DNA of 64,000 bases, taken from positions 30,008,001 to 30,072,000 of the forward strand of contig CM114272.1 of NCBI GenBank assembly GCA_050084515.1, written 5' to 3'. A program made the position numbers and the translations under genes. Source of the DNA: Blasia pusilla. Its lineage: Eukaryota; Marchantiophyta; Marchantiopsida; Blasiales. This document shows, piece by piece, positions 22,260 to 33,480 of this stretch (positions within the stretch are counted from its first letter, which is position 1; every line of letters begins with the position of its first letter). Below the pieces are notes generated by a model, which did not search any database, had not been told where the DNA came from, and saw only the letters and a list, made by a program, of their open reading frames with translations.

Positions 22260-22990
22260 ACCTGATCAAGTCTCGTCAGCAAGGTCAAAAACTTTGTGAT
22301 CGCAAAGTTTTTGAGATCGGACTCGACTCACATCTCTAAGGCGTGGAATTTGCGCAATAGCCTCCACTTTTTTCTGCAAAATACCTAATCCACTCGCGTG
22401 TATGGTGTGTCCGAAGTACTCAATCTGCTCCTGAAAGAATCTGCACTTGCATGATATAACTTCACTCCATGTAACTATAATCACCGAAACACCTCCTCTA
22501 GAAGTCACTCATACTCTTCAACCATAGGACTAAACATAAGAATATCATTTATGTAACATCGTACAAAATCCAAGACACCTAGAATCCTATCCATCACTCT
22601 CTGAAACTCTGCAAGCGCATTCTTCAACCCAAATGGTAAGATTTGCGACTGATCCAGAAAATCTCTCCCAAACCGATCTATCCCCAAGAATTTTTTCTTC
22701 TTCCTATCCTCTAATCTGATAGGAAGCTGATCTAAAGTACCGAAGATCTTTGCAGATCCTACCGCATCAAAGACCTCCTCAAGATTAGGTATGGCTTATT
22801 GATCTCCACACATCTATCTATCCGTCCAATTGCCATATATATATCCTTCTTCGGCATGACTATGGCATATGCTTATTTCCCATGCGATAACTCCACAAGT
22901 CTTGCCTCCAACAAGTCCTCAATCCTGCTCTGAATCAAGGCTCGTTCCATATCAGTATACCTGTAGTATTGACAAAAGATAAGCATATCA
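22260..22990 (-). pseudogene. Reverse transcriptase of element B
   Basis: The minus strand reads LPFGLKNALAEFQRVMDRIL and FVRCYINDILMFS (22505-22687), then CRFFQEQIEYFGHTIHASGL of the thumb (22266-22508). The catalytic YxDD box is YIND at 22544-22555: the first Asp is Asn, which would abolish polymerase activity. The fingers (about 22700-22900) are badly decayed. Confidence 0.8.
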
Positions 22991-23289
22991 CTAGCTAATT
23001 CAATCTGTATCCCGGGACCCTTCAATGAATCCTAGTGTCATAGTGAAGGCAAAACAACTAACATGCCTTCAGAGAAACCTATGAACCCGTCGCTCACCTC
23101 CTCCAACTTGAGATCTATCATAGACTCCTTAGTCTCCATCGTGACCTCACTCGAGAGAAGATGCAACCTCCACCTTTGGTTGCTATATAGCAACCCTAGC
23201 CACCTCTGCAACAGCCACTCCACTTTGACCTCCTATACCATGCTCCATATCCAAAAAATGAGCATATGTTGCTCTGGCCGCCTTCGCAC

Positions 23290-24345
23290 TCTCCACTCAG
23301 ATGACGTCCCAAGAAGTCCATGGGTGCTTATCTCTCCTCATCTCATCCCCAACTAATGTTTGTACAAACCTTATAGGTAATGCTCCAACTTGTGGAGGTG
23401 ACGGTATGGATGGCACTCGCATATGTCTATGCTCAGCCATACCTAAACTGACAATCCATGTGAGATAGTTGAGGTCCATCACTTGCCCCAACACCTATCT
23501 CTGTGATACCTCAGTCACATACTTGGCACCGCCGTAGTACCCGTAGCGAATCTCATTGCTCGTGCTCATCTGCTGTAGGCTCCTCTAATGCTCGGGTCAT
23601 CTCATCCCAAATCATGCCTAGCCCTCTCTCACGAAAACCATGGGATGCTCGGAAGCCCACCAACGTAGGTAAGGCTGCCCTCAACTTCCCCATCCTATTG
23701 GCCATCGCCAACAACGGTCTATCATCGCGCGTCATCACTTAAGATCGACGTCTTGAGCCCAAAATAACATCCATTGTGAGATGTGGTGCTCTCTCGACTC
23801 CATCGTATGATTGACTCAATACCTATGATAGTACTAGGTTCGTCCACCATAATCATGGACGGTGAGTGCATGATCCAACTCTCACTACATCTAATAACAC
23901 AACAGGTTCCAACTAGGACCTTACGTGATGTACACTTGTCATCACACGTGCATGAGTGTCTCCCAACAACGGTATGTTTTCCAAAATATACATCGGAGAA
24001 CATGTATGACTCTCCTGCGTCGCACTACTCAAAATATCTCCAAAAATATTCTTCTCGAATCCTGCAATCCAAACCCACATCCAGCTGATGAATGACCCTC
24101 ACATGGCCATCGAGAAATCACGAAATGAATGGTGCCAACTCTATCCATATCATGCGCCCCCACCAAAGAGATATATTATCGGGTAGTGTATGCTGATCCC
24201 CTGCTATAGATACTTCTAGATCAATTTCGTAACGTGACGTAATGATACCCGCCGCGCGGTTATCTCTCCACATAAAGGTAATGATGCATCCGTATGCCCG
24301 TAACTAATCCGATGCTAATCCCTCTTAAAACATCAAACACCACAC
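23290..24345 (-). pseudogene. Diverged cytosine-5 methyltransferase of element B
   Basis: On the minus strand motif I reads FDVLRGISIGL (about 24300-24330), followed by YLYVER (motif II). Motif IV reads VISRWPCEGHSSAG near 24105-24145, with the catalytic Cys kept but Gln replaced by Glu. The region DDRPLLAMANRMGKLRAALP, with LEEPTADEHEQ (23553-23738), matches the same part of A. LGQVMDLNYLTWIVSLGMAE (about 23440-23494) resembles motif X and its continuation. Several stops and shifts are present. It is the same domain as in A but clearly older or more diverged, so the domain belongs to the element lineage. Confidence 0.75.
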
Positions 24346-24349
24346 TCGG

Positions 24350-25430
24350 ACACTCCACACACTCTCTTCTAGGCGGGCATGGCAGGGATATGGCGGGAAG
24401 GCTAAGGCTTAGAGCTAATTGGGGTCAAGGCAAGCACGCGCCAACTCAAGGCTAATTGGGCACAAGCTCTCGGCGGGCAAGCGCAGGCTCCTAGTGGGTA
24501 GGTGCGGGCTCGTTCGGGGCAGACATAACTTGTTGGGTTGGTTCGAAGAACCCTCTCTAGATAGGACACCCATATTGGTGCGAAGATTCAATGACTTTCA
24601 TGAGCTTCTGGAATAAATTTTCAATATCAAAGGTTGACGGCCTTGCTGAGTTCTGAGCTTCTTTGCCGGTTCATCTTTCTTGACGGTCACCTTCTTGCAT
24701 TTGGTCCTTAGTATTAGCAAATTAGCGAGAGAACGAAAGGTATCGTGTACTTGTTTTGTGATTTTCATGTAGAATAATCGGTGCTCGGGCGAAGACTAGG
24801 GCCTTGAAAGCCTCCGGATGTATTTTTCATGATACTTTGAAGTCCAAAGGGAGGGTTAGTAACAAGGCAATCCATTATGAATGCTACAATAAATACTAAA
24901 GACACTCCTGATACTCATGTAACGTTTGAAAATCACAATAGCATAAAAATCGAGTAAATCCAAACCATGATTATGCACTTAATCTCCAACTACAACTTAA
25001 AATTTGCTATAGCAACATGCAAACACCAAAGTGTCCATCTAATTTTGTGCTTGAATTGTATCGCACAATTCCATGAATCTTATGCTTCTTGAAATCCATG
25101 GATAGTTGATGAGGATCTGCACACATGCCTACTTAGCTCTACACATTTGTTGCAAATAAATGTTAATGACGATGAACTTAAGATGTCACAAAACTACATT
25201 CATATTTGCTTGGGTAATGGGACATCCAACTTGGAGCTGCCATCAACAAGTTCGCACTTGCCAAATACATAAATGGATCGGAAATAGGAAGCGCAGCTGA
25301 AATGCAAGAGTGCGTGAAGGAGATTCAGCTGAGGAATCCCAAGTTCTCATCATCATCATGTGATCGCACATGATGATGATGGAACGGTCAACGAGATCTG
25401 CGTGTGGGGACTACGAGCAAAGCGCTGGCT
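24350..25430. other. No gene seen
   Basis: A short patch with repeated GGCGGG, CTAATTGGG and CAAGG-like words lies at 24360-24540. The rest is AT-rich with scattered stops in all frames. A perfect 15-bp hairpin (25347-25380) built on CATCATCATCATGTG is the only structure noted. Confidence 0.4.
25347..25380. repeat. Perfect 15-bp hairpin, 4-base loop
   Basis: Arms 25347-25361 and 25366-25380 pair perfectly around ATCG. The arm is partly a CAT triplet run, so slippage may have contributed. It lies just upstream of the tandem array. Confidence 0.8.
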
Positions 25431-26580
25431 AGCTGCCTCCATGGTATGGAAAACGTCAGAGTTCATCAGAGTGTGGGGATCCAAGAAGGGAAAATCGAAG
25501 CAAGCGCTCCCTCCCTCCCTCAGATTAGAGTCTCTCCAAAGTATGGAAAAAACGTCACTGTTCATCCTCCATATTCAGAGTGTGGGGATCGAAGAGGGGA
25601 AAATCGAAGAAAGCGCTGCCTCAGACCCTCAGACTACAACTCATCTTCCTTATCCGGTGAAGCTCGAAGACTGAAAAATCGAGCAACCCTAGCTCCCTTC
25701 GTGGCATAAACCAATTTGATATTCATACTCCATATCCAGAGTATGTGGATCGAAGAGAGGCAAGTCGAACAAAGCGCTACCTCCCTCCCTATCTTCCATA
25801 TCCAGTGAGCCATATCGAAGAGAGGCAAGTCGAACAAAGTGCTACCTCCCTCCCTCCGTCCGATTACAGTCCATCTTCCATATCCAGTGAAGACCGAAGA
25901 CTGAAGAATTGAGCAAACCCTAGCTCCCTTCGTGGCAAAGACCAATTTGATGCTCATACTCCATATTCAGATCGAAGAGTGGAAATTCGAACAAAGCTCT
26001 CCCTCCCTCCTTCAGATTAGAGTTCATCCCCCACATCCAGCGGGGATCGAAGACGGAAAGAGTTAGTGTATAGTTCAGTTGGCTGGCAAACCCTGGCTCC
26101 CTTCGCGTAAAATTCATCCTCCATATCCCGAATGAGTGGATCGAAGACTGGCCAATCGAAAAAAAACGCTTGCTCCTTACACTTACGAATAAGTAGTGTT
26201 CGTAGCTCATATCCGGTGCGTGCGTGTATCGAAGAGCGGCATAGAGCAAAGCCGCCGTCGTTAATGTTCATTCTCCATATCCAAGGTGTGGGTCGACGAG
26301 CGGAAAGTCGAACAAAGGGCTTCTTGCTCTCTCGATACAGAGAAAAAGAGTGTCCATCCTCCATACCCAGAGTGGATCGAAGAGAGCGGAAAGTCGAGCA
26401 AGATCATACCTAGCTCCCTTGGCAGCATAGAAAACTGTAGGGTTCATCCTCCATAAGCAGTGAGGATTGTAGAGCTGCATATCGAGATAAGCGCTAGCTC
26501 CTTAGCTTCGTCCCGAGCAAAAGCGTGTGTTTGCCCTCCATATCCCATGTGGATCTATGAGCGGAAAAGTGTCGTTTCGT
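25430..26580. repeat. Degenerate tandem array, base period about 80-90 bp
   Basis: About eleven variants of a core resembling TGGATCGAAGAG followed by GGAAA and TCGAACAAAGCGCT recur near 25484, 25585, 25745, 25812, 25970, 26132, 26224, 26286, 26373, 26463 and 26551. Between cores are CATCCTCCATATCC and CTCCCTCCCT or CTAGCTCCCTTCG words. Spacings cluster near 64-95 or about 160 bases, as expected if some units are lost. Minus-strand frames across it are chance products of the repeat. I know of no family it matches. Confidence 0.7.
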
Positions 26581-26976
26581 GAAAGAAATTCTCCCATAAT
26601 AATATAAAACTCCCAATGATGCTTCTCGCTGCATGGAACATTGAAACTATTTTCTTGCCTAGTAATAAATATAAGATGCACGCTGTATGGAATAAAAAGC
26701 TTTGAAGAGCTGTCTGTAATAAAAAGGCACTCTCCATTTTCCAAGTTCCAACAGAGCGCGGCAAATGGAGCAAAATGGCAAATGGAGCTAAATCTAAAAC
26801 CTAGATGCCATGGAAGGTATGTAATGTTCATCCTCCATATTCCATGTGGATTAGAGAGCCTCGACGCTAAATAAAAATTAAGTGTTCCTCTTCTCAAAAT
26901 GTGCATATTAGAAAGTGTCCAAACAAACCATGGTTACTAAGTTATTTTCTTGAAATGTACTTTACAATTTGATCGT
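26580..26976. other. No gene seen
   Basis: AT-rich sequence between the array and the LTR fragment. One more CATCCTCCATATTCCATGTGGAT word at 26828-26850 suggests the array once reached further. Open frames here are short and unrecognised. Confidence 0.4.
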
Positions 26977-28675
26977 TGTTGGGATACTAGTAAACCCTAG
27001 TAAGCCATTCGTAATGCCCTAATCCTACGAAGTACTTCACTAGGATCTTCATGCTCATGAATAATTAATTTTTTGGATGTACAGTTAGTGGGAAATAATA
27101 GGGAGCTAGTGGAAAGGCTACTTTAGTTTCCTCCAAGGATTGGGGGACTATTCCCCAAAGCCACACAATATATGGAGTGGTTAGGCCAAAACGCAATTAT
27201 TATTTTGAGGAGTTATCTAGCATACTGGTCTCAGTAGTTCTTAAAGACATAACTCGGGAGATATCTATCTACCCTAGATAGGAGGGAGAGATCTGAGGGT
27301 GAGAAAACTATACCCGGAATCTTAGGAGAAAAACGGTACTCCCCAAGCATGCAATTATTGTGCAACGATAATTGCGTTTAAAGAGGACTTATCTAATGGA
27401 AGGGTCTCTATACAGTAGATAGGAGGGAGATATCCGAGGGTGCAAGTTAGTGGGAAGTAATAGAGGGTTGATATTCCCGGAGTGGAACCAGGTGGATATC
27501 CTCGGAAGTGGAAGTATAGCCGAAGACAATGGAAAGGCTAGTCCCTCATGACAAACCATACTTGAACCGTGGACTCTAAACCTGAAACATACATACATAG
27601 ACATGTCCATCAGGAGGAAAAACATGTCAAGAAGGAGGACCGTTGATGGGTAGTGATCTAGATTTTGCAATAGGAAAAACCGTTGATAGGCAGTTATCAG
27701 AGAAGAAGTAATAGCAATAGATAAGGAATAGGACACCTCACGGAGGAGCGTTGATAGGTCCTCCGTGAGGTGTCCTCAGTGGTAGTAATTCAGACAAGGA
27801 AGTAATAGCCATAGATGATCTAGACTGTGCAAGAGCGGGAAGTAGTAGCAATAAACAAGTGAAAGCGGAAGGTTAGTCTAAGTGAGGAAACCGGTACGGA
27901 GTCCTTACAATAGCACATAGATAGGAAAGGCTTGTTCATAATGAACCTAGACCAACCAATGAGCAATCCGTACTCCTTAACTGTCAATGATTAGTCAATG
28001 ATTAGTGACACTTCACTTTTTCTTACTTTTATGATACTATATTAGATGAGGACTCAGGTGGGTGTGACCCTAGATACGGAGTATGAATCTATGAATCAAG
28101 GAATGTACTCCTCAAGTGCAAGTTATGACCTGCTTTTCGTAAAGTTCCATTATGAGATGCTTTTCGTAAAGTCCCAGACATGGAGAACTGATCCTCAGAA
28201 GTCCTACCAAGGGAACTCTTGAGCACTAGATACGGACGGAAGGATACTTCTCCATAATGGGACGTAGCTTTTAGGAACTTGAGGACGTGTTACTTAATTT
28301 CTTTATTTTCTAGTAAGTTTACTCATTTGGGATTTCTGGTCTCCAAAATGTGGCTATCAGTTAGCCAAATTAATTTTTTTCTCATTATGTCTTGTTGACA
28401 ATGTTCCTTCTCACTTGGGCAACTAGCTTCTTCCTACCTATGGCTAGGAGTAATTTCAGATTTGAGGAGGGGAGCCATTTGTGAGGGGGAATGAATTAAT
28501 GTAGATAAAGGGAAAGTTAAATAAAGTGAATACTAAAAAAATGGAGGGAAATTTATGACCCTCTATTGAAGGAAACTAAGTCAGATTAGAAACATGGGTG
28601 CATCACACGGAGACAAAGTCAATGGAGCTCGAGGACAAACTATATCCCTAGATGTAAGGTAAATCAAGGAATCAG
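26977..28675 (-). repeat. LTR fragment of the B/A2 family
   Basis: It starts TGTTGGGATACTAG on the plus strand, the best preserved example of this LTR end, and follows the LTR of B with internal deletions (notably about 700 bp around 28310). It stops at about 28675, short of the TGTGATC end, where SRA-gene downstream sequence begins. It contains a perfect 17-bp hairpin at 27731-27775. Confidence 0.65.
27731..27775. repeat. Perfect 17-bp hairpin in the LTR fragment
   Basis: Arms 27731-27747 and 27759-27775 pair perfectly around an 11-base loop. The other LTR copies do not show the doubled arm, so it is specific to this copy. Confidence 0.8.
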
Positions 28676-30269
28676 TTGTTTTCCTCTATGACATGAACTA
28701 GAGCTCGAACAAAGAGCTTAGCCTTTCTCCACTCTGAAATCCAAGAAGACAGAAACTACAAATAGTACCGTAACTACCTCTGGAAAGGCTTCCAGAAAGT
28801 TTGATTACCGTAACCACCTTGTAAAGGCTTCCAGAAAGTTTGATGCTATGGGAAACGTTTCTGAAATCCTTTCACGTCCCTTCATTCGGAAATTCTTGAC
28901 TGATGCTTCAGATCTAGAGAGTGTAGAGCATGCTCGCCTACTGAGGTCTAGAATGGAAAGCAGATATGAGTCAAATGGGATTTAGGCACAGGTAGACGTG
29001 ACAATCAGATCTGATGGCACATACAGAATGAATGATAGGAGGCATGCAGCTAACAGATCCAAATGTGCAAAAGTTCTTGAGAAGAAGATGGTGAAGCCAC
29101 CGAGAGCTGAAACAAACGCGGAAGGAAGCAAAACCAGTCATTATGCTCACGCTACAAAACTTACCTTTGAAGGTTCTGAGTGAAAGAAAATATTCTTGGA
29201 GTGGAGTGGAGTGGATGGAAACCAAACAAGGCAAGGTTAGTATTGCAGTGGGTTTCTCATTCTGATGAAGCCATTCCCACTTTGAGTTGTAGAGTTGTAG
29301 CTAAGCTACTCCATAATTATAAACCTAAACTTCATAAAGCTTTCGATGAATGCGTCAGGTAGCTACGCATCATAGTAAAATCAAGATAGAACACTCAGGC
29401 GTCCAAAAACCTGGACTAGTGTCATGGATCTGTCATCAAATCCTTGCAGAACATCACTTTGTTTTGGGATTCCAAACGTTTATGGAAATACAACAAGAGC
29501 TTGGGCACTGAATGCTGACTCAGATCGACTCTAGTAATCATTCTCCATCCTTGCAGCCGATCTCACTTACCTGTTGGAGTATTTACGTAATGCATGCAAA
29601 GGTTTCAAACCGTTCTCTCCCCCTCTTCTGGTTGCTCCCCATCAACTCCCAGAGCCATTAATTTCACCATCGACATCATTCGGATCATTTGGATACCGAT
29701 AAAGAGGCACAGCTGAAGAGTAGCAGGAGTAGGGTAATGAGAGGAACTCGAGTGGAATTCACGTTGAGATCCAGAATCCGTGTATTCATGTCAGAGCTCA
29801 AAGTAAAAGTCAGATTAGACAACCCAGAAGTAGTTAGAAAGATATATAGAACATCCATTTGCGAAAGAGCTGGAGCAGACAATCACAGGGAATTTTTTTT
29901 CAAAAATTTCTTTTTATATCGAAGTGAGTTCATTCCAGGACCAACATTTTGTTCTATAGAGCAAATTGAACAAATATTCAAAATCTTCAAGTCTGTACAA
30001 TGATTTTGAAGTCAAGATCCAGTGAATGCTAGCTAACATCATGATAACATAGGCACTGGTGACTGTCCTGGATTCCTCAAGGCAAAACTGAAGTACTAGC
30101 TAGAAACGAAAACTGAAGTCCTCATATCTGGACAACATTTAGTGAATCTCAGCATCATATATCATAGCTTTTTGTCTTGCCAGCAGCAAAGGGAGTGGTG
30201 GACCAGGAGATAAAGCATCTGTGACCTCTGAAGAGCTGGCTGCCTGCCATCTAGCTAGCCCCACGAAAA
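28676..30269 (-). other. Downstream region of the SRA gene
   Basis: Sequence from 28690 to 29150 and from 29880 to 30270 is shared, in reverse, with 15990-16880 and 50100-50880. The part between (about 29150-29880) is absent from both modules, so it is either an insertion here or a deletion there. Two frames lie in that part, 60 codons at 29180-29362 and 104 codons at 29689-30003 (both plus), neither recognised. A direct duplication of about 40 bp ending in CTTCCAGAAAGTTTGAT lies near 28763-28842. Confidence 0.5.
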
Positions 30270-31953
30270 CTATATCTTCAAATTTATACAGTGCTCGAGG
30301 TCTGGCGTCACATCATGTTGATAGCCTCCTGCCTTTCCTGCAGCGAGCAATGGTGCCTGGCCCGGATTCCTGATCAAAGTGAAAAGAATCCGCTCGGAGC
30401 CATCACGAGCGTTGTTCAAGTACCATGACTGCACTCTGTAAAGCCCGTCGTAGAAATAAATGCGCTGCGGTTCCGATTTCAGTTTAGGCTCCTCAGTCGA
30501 GTACTTCAGCTTGAAGCTCCTGACTATTCGGACATCCAAATCTTTTTCGAAGCTGTTGAGAAGGCCTAGGTTGCCTCTCTTGAGCTCCCGGGGCCCTCGG
30601 AAATAACCCCCGGGCAGTTTTCCGACGTAGATCAGACTGTTGCCATCTTCGGAGTCAGCGTCTCCGGATGCCGAAGGAGTGGTCACTATGCATCCCGCAA
30701 CGCTGATGGGTTTGCCGGTCCTAGTGTCTACTACGCCACTGTTAGCAGCAGTGATGTAATCCACTCCTCCTTGAGCGAATCGGTGGAGGCCCAACATCAG
30801 CATCTCGGCGCGGTAATGGAAACAATCTCCACGACGATCCCCGGTATCTCCCCACAAACTCCGGCACTCCTCGTGTACCATCCTCGCTTCAAGAGGAGCT
30901 TGGCCGCTTTGAAGTCGGCCCTGTCACGTTGTTGTTTCATGCCCTCCATCAAAGGATCTTCACGATTTCTTCGAACTTGGTAAGAAGCGCTTTCACTTTG
31001 GCTCGAGGATCCCCAGCCTCCAGAATCTGAACAGGAACAGGTTCTAAGACGAACCGCAAGTCTGGTTCTCCCTCACGTGAGGCCTGTTCCTCATCATCTT
31101 CGGAGGAATTTCCATCATCTTCGTCGGAAGAGGAATCCCTGTCCTCATCGTTGTCATCTCCTGAGGACAAGGACGAATCCGGTCCATCAGCGCGACGAGC
31201 AAGAACGCTGTCATCGTCCTCCAACGTGTTTCCGATTGACGGTGCATTCGGTGGGTACCAACCTATCGCTGGATCCTCATGAGAGGGCTCCCCTTCGACT
31301 GCAGTCGATAGAGCCGGAGTCAAAGCGCACGGCTGCCTCTTCCTTTTCCTTGTGCCTGTTTGAGCGTCTGTCGCATTTGGATCCTCTTCTTCTGCTGGAA
31401 GAACATACGCATAGATGTCCAGACGACCTGAATCCCTCCCAACTGCATGAGTGATGGCGGAAGATTGAGAAGTAACATGAGCAATCTCCACTTCGTTCGA
31501 TTGACAGGCAGCAGGCAATTCCTCCACTTCGTCCTCTTCATTTGCAACATGAAAAAGACCCTCCAAGTCGTCCAAATATGCTGGCACGGGGCTGAGAAGA
31601 ATATCGAGGAGTGATGGCTCATTCATGTCGGCGGCATCATCTTCCGGTTCTAGAATTGGCACTCGTGCCGGTGAGAGTGCAACTGCTGCCGGGGAGACTT
31701 GTGCGAAGGTCTTTGAGACGCCAGGATCTGTCTGGTCGAAGAAGGGCACTCGCGGTGGGATGGCACGAGCAATTCGAATCGATCTGGGGCCCCTTCTAGT
31801 TTCTCCTGCTCCAGCAGCTTCCGTGGAGCCGTCTGCGACTTCTGAAGCCTTGGACTCCTTCAGGCGAAGCGCACCGACAGTCTTCCTCTCTCCCGGAGGT
31901 GGACTCCTATCATTCCAACGTCCCGAATTAGGAGGAACGACTTTGGTTCTCAT
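30270..31953 (-). pseudogene. SRA/YDG-domain protein gene without SET, two frameshifts
   Basis: The SRA domain lies in the frame 30881-30270: GDCFHYRAEMLMLGLHR, GVDYITA, GKPISVAGCIV, RGNLGLLNS, VRIVRSFK and the YDG box in IYFYDGLYRVQSW at 30444-30452, then TLIRNPGQAP. SRA domains bind methylated DNA, and plant SUVH proteins add pre-SET and SET domains for histone H3K9 methylation. Here a stop follows the SRA, so no SET is encoded. The N-terminal part (31953-30949, from ATG at 31951-31953; an upstream in-frame ATG is at 32113-32115) is acidic and low-complexity. Two single-base losses, near 30953 and 30820, break the frame; the copies at 15455 and 44061 keep those bases. It is a young pseudogene or a sequence error in a real gene. 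Confidence 0.75.
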
Positions 31954-32104
31954 GGTCTCCGCTCGCACCACAAGATGGCAGAATAGAACGCTAGCGCTAG
32001 CAGTCCGCTCGGAGTGTGACTGACAGAGCTCGGGTTCTCCTCCTGATCTTCCTCTCACCACCAAGCGATGCTGATCACGAGGTCGCTTCGAAACTCCGAG
32101 AGGA

Positions 32105-32265
32105 TGCCTGAGCAAGCTTTGCGACGAAAACGCTCCGCTCCCCTAACAATCGGAGCGGACGCCTAAGCAAGCTTTGGAACGAAAACGCTCCTCCCCTAAC
32201 AATCCAAGCGGACGCCTAAGCGAGCTTTGGAACGAAAACGCTCCGCTCCCCTAACAATCTTCCAC
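32105..32265. repeat. Three tandem 53-56-bp units upstream of the SRA gene
   Basis: Units begin GCCTGAGCAAGCTTTG (32105), GCCTAAGCAAGCTTTGG (32161) and GCCTAAGCGAGCTTTGG (32214), each followed by AACGAAAACGCTCC-type sequence and CCCTAACAATC. They lie in the presumed 5' untranslated region or promoter. The C' copy has three units of about 60 bp at 48845-49017 in reverse, two of them identical to each other. Confidence 0.8.
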
Positions 32266-32954
32266 ACTCTTCCCTCCCTACTGGTGGAAGATAAATCTGA
32301 TTTAATTGACAACAGTACGAGCTATCCCCCGCAAGCGTGCCTCCTCTCGAGCTAGCTCGCCCGCTCGTCCGTCCTCTTCACCGGGGAAAGCACTTTCGAT
32401 CTAACAAAGTCTCCTTGCGAGCTTACCAAACCACCGGCCACAGCGGAGACGACCCTCAGACTCTCTCCACTCCGAACGTGCAAACGATTAGGAAGAAGGA
32501 AAGGAACGCTTCGGACTAACACGCTGAACCTCTCTGCGCTCGCAGAAATAGCTCTCCGCTCGCTGGTGTTCTTATGGCGGCGCCATCATCGCTTCTTGGG
32601 GCTTCAACGCACCCCTCTCCCCCTCTCTCTCGATCGTAAAACCTAGAGGCCCCCCTCTTTTCGGTGCCGCATTAATTACCGCTTGTGATTCCCCCTCCGC
32701 CGCCAACTCTTCTCACCGCTCCACGACATCCTCTCCCTCGCTTTTCAGCGTCACATTCAGCCCTGTCCGTGGTTTTCGGAGTCACATTCATTCATCATTT
32801 CAGTAATTGATTTTTTGTAGTTCACTTATTAGCGGCATTCGGAGAAAAACCTTACCATCTTTCATCCCAGAGAAATCTATTTATGTGACTTTGGAGAATA
32901 TATATGGATTTGTTGTTGTATGTACATGTGAAATGATGTAAGACATGCTCCTCT
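32266..32954. other. Presumed SRA-gene promoter region, no gene
   Basis: About 32280-32520 is shared in reverse with C' 48600-48835, which marks it as the conserved upstream region of the SRA gene. The rest is CT-rich (32560-32760), then AT-rich. No clear TATA box could be assigned. Confidence 0.4.
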
Positions 32955-33480
32955 AGCATGTTAAATTTGATTTTTCCTCGTTAGATTTGATTCTTTATAG
33001 CTTTCATTCCTAATCGAATCTGGAGTGGGGTAAGATCCCTGGACCATTACAGAAAAACAGACTGGTACAATAGCAAAATGATAGTTTAAATTTGATTTTT
33101 CTTGGTGAGATTTGATTAATTATAGCTTTTTGAGACGTAATGTTTAATTGAATCCGGAGTGGGGCTGGAGTGGCGTAAGATTATTCAGGAAAGTAGAATG
33201 TCGATGATGACTTTGGTGGAGACAGGCAACATGGTAGTTTAAATTTGATTTTTCCTAGTGAGATTTGATTTTTTATAGTTTTTAGATGTTCAATTCATTC
33301 TTAGTTGAATCTGGAGTGGTAGGTGTCCATTATGCACTTGGTACGTGGACCATTGCTGGGATTAGGACACTAATTACAGTAGATGGTGGAGACTAGCAAA
33401 ATGGTAGTTTAAATTTGATGTTTAGATGTTGAATTCATTCTTAATTGAATCCGGAGTGGGGTAAGATAAGTCATTTGATT
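32955..33480. repeat. Imperfect tandem repeat, period about 125-170 bp
   Basis: Four units start with TTAAATTTGATTTTTC-like words near 32963, 33087, 33240 and 33410 and end with AATCCGGAGTGGGG or AATCTGGAGTGG. Parts of this array are also found at 370-735 and 44460-44790. It occupies the spacer between the divergent SRA and VOC genes. Confidence 0.7.

Larger units (their letters stand above)
17737..24350 (-). mobile_element. Ty3/gypsy element B with methyltransferase
   Basis: This is a minus-strand gypsy element with, from high to low coordinates, methyltransferase (24340-23290), RT (22990-22260), RNase H (22081-21509), integrase (21480-20760), integrase tail, weak purine tract and 3' LTR (20116-17737). 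Gag, protease and the 5' LTR are absent: homology ends at about 24350, just above methyltransferase motif I. It is diverged from A in all domains but has the same unusual methyltransferase-RT order. Stops and frameshifts occur throughout. Confidence 0.8.

Noticed and set aside
25430-26580. CRISPR array or tRNA cluster
   Set aside because: Repeat units are degenerate and unevenly spaced, in an evidently eukaryotic context, and no cloverleaf could be drawn from the core.
25634-26906. Series of 100-134-codon minus-strand frames
   Set aside because: They are produced by the degenerate tandem array and do not share one reading frame across units.
28676-30269. SET domain exon downstream of SRA
   Set aside because: No pre-SET cysteine pattern or SET core motifs (such as NHSC or the ELTYDY-type motif) were found on the minus strand.
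32337-32519. Small plus-strand frame upstream of the SRA gene
   Set aside because: It lies in the shared SRA promoter region and is not kept open in C'; probably chance.
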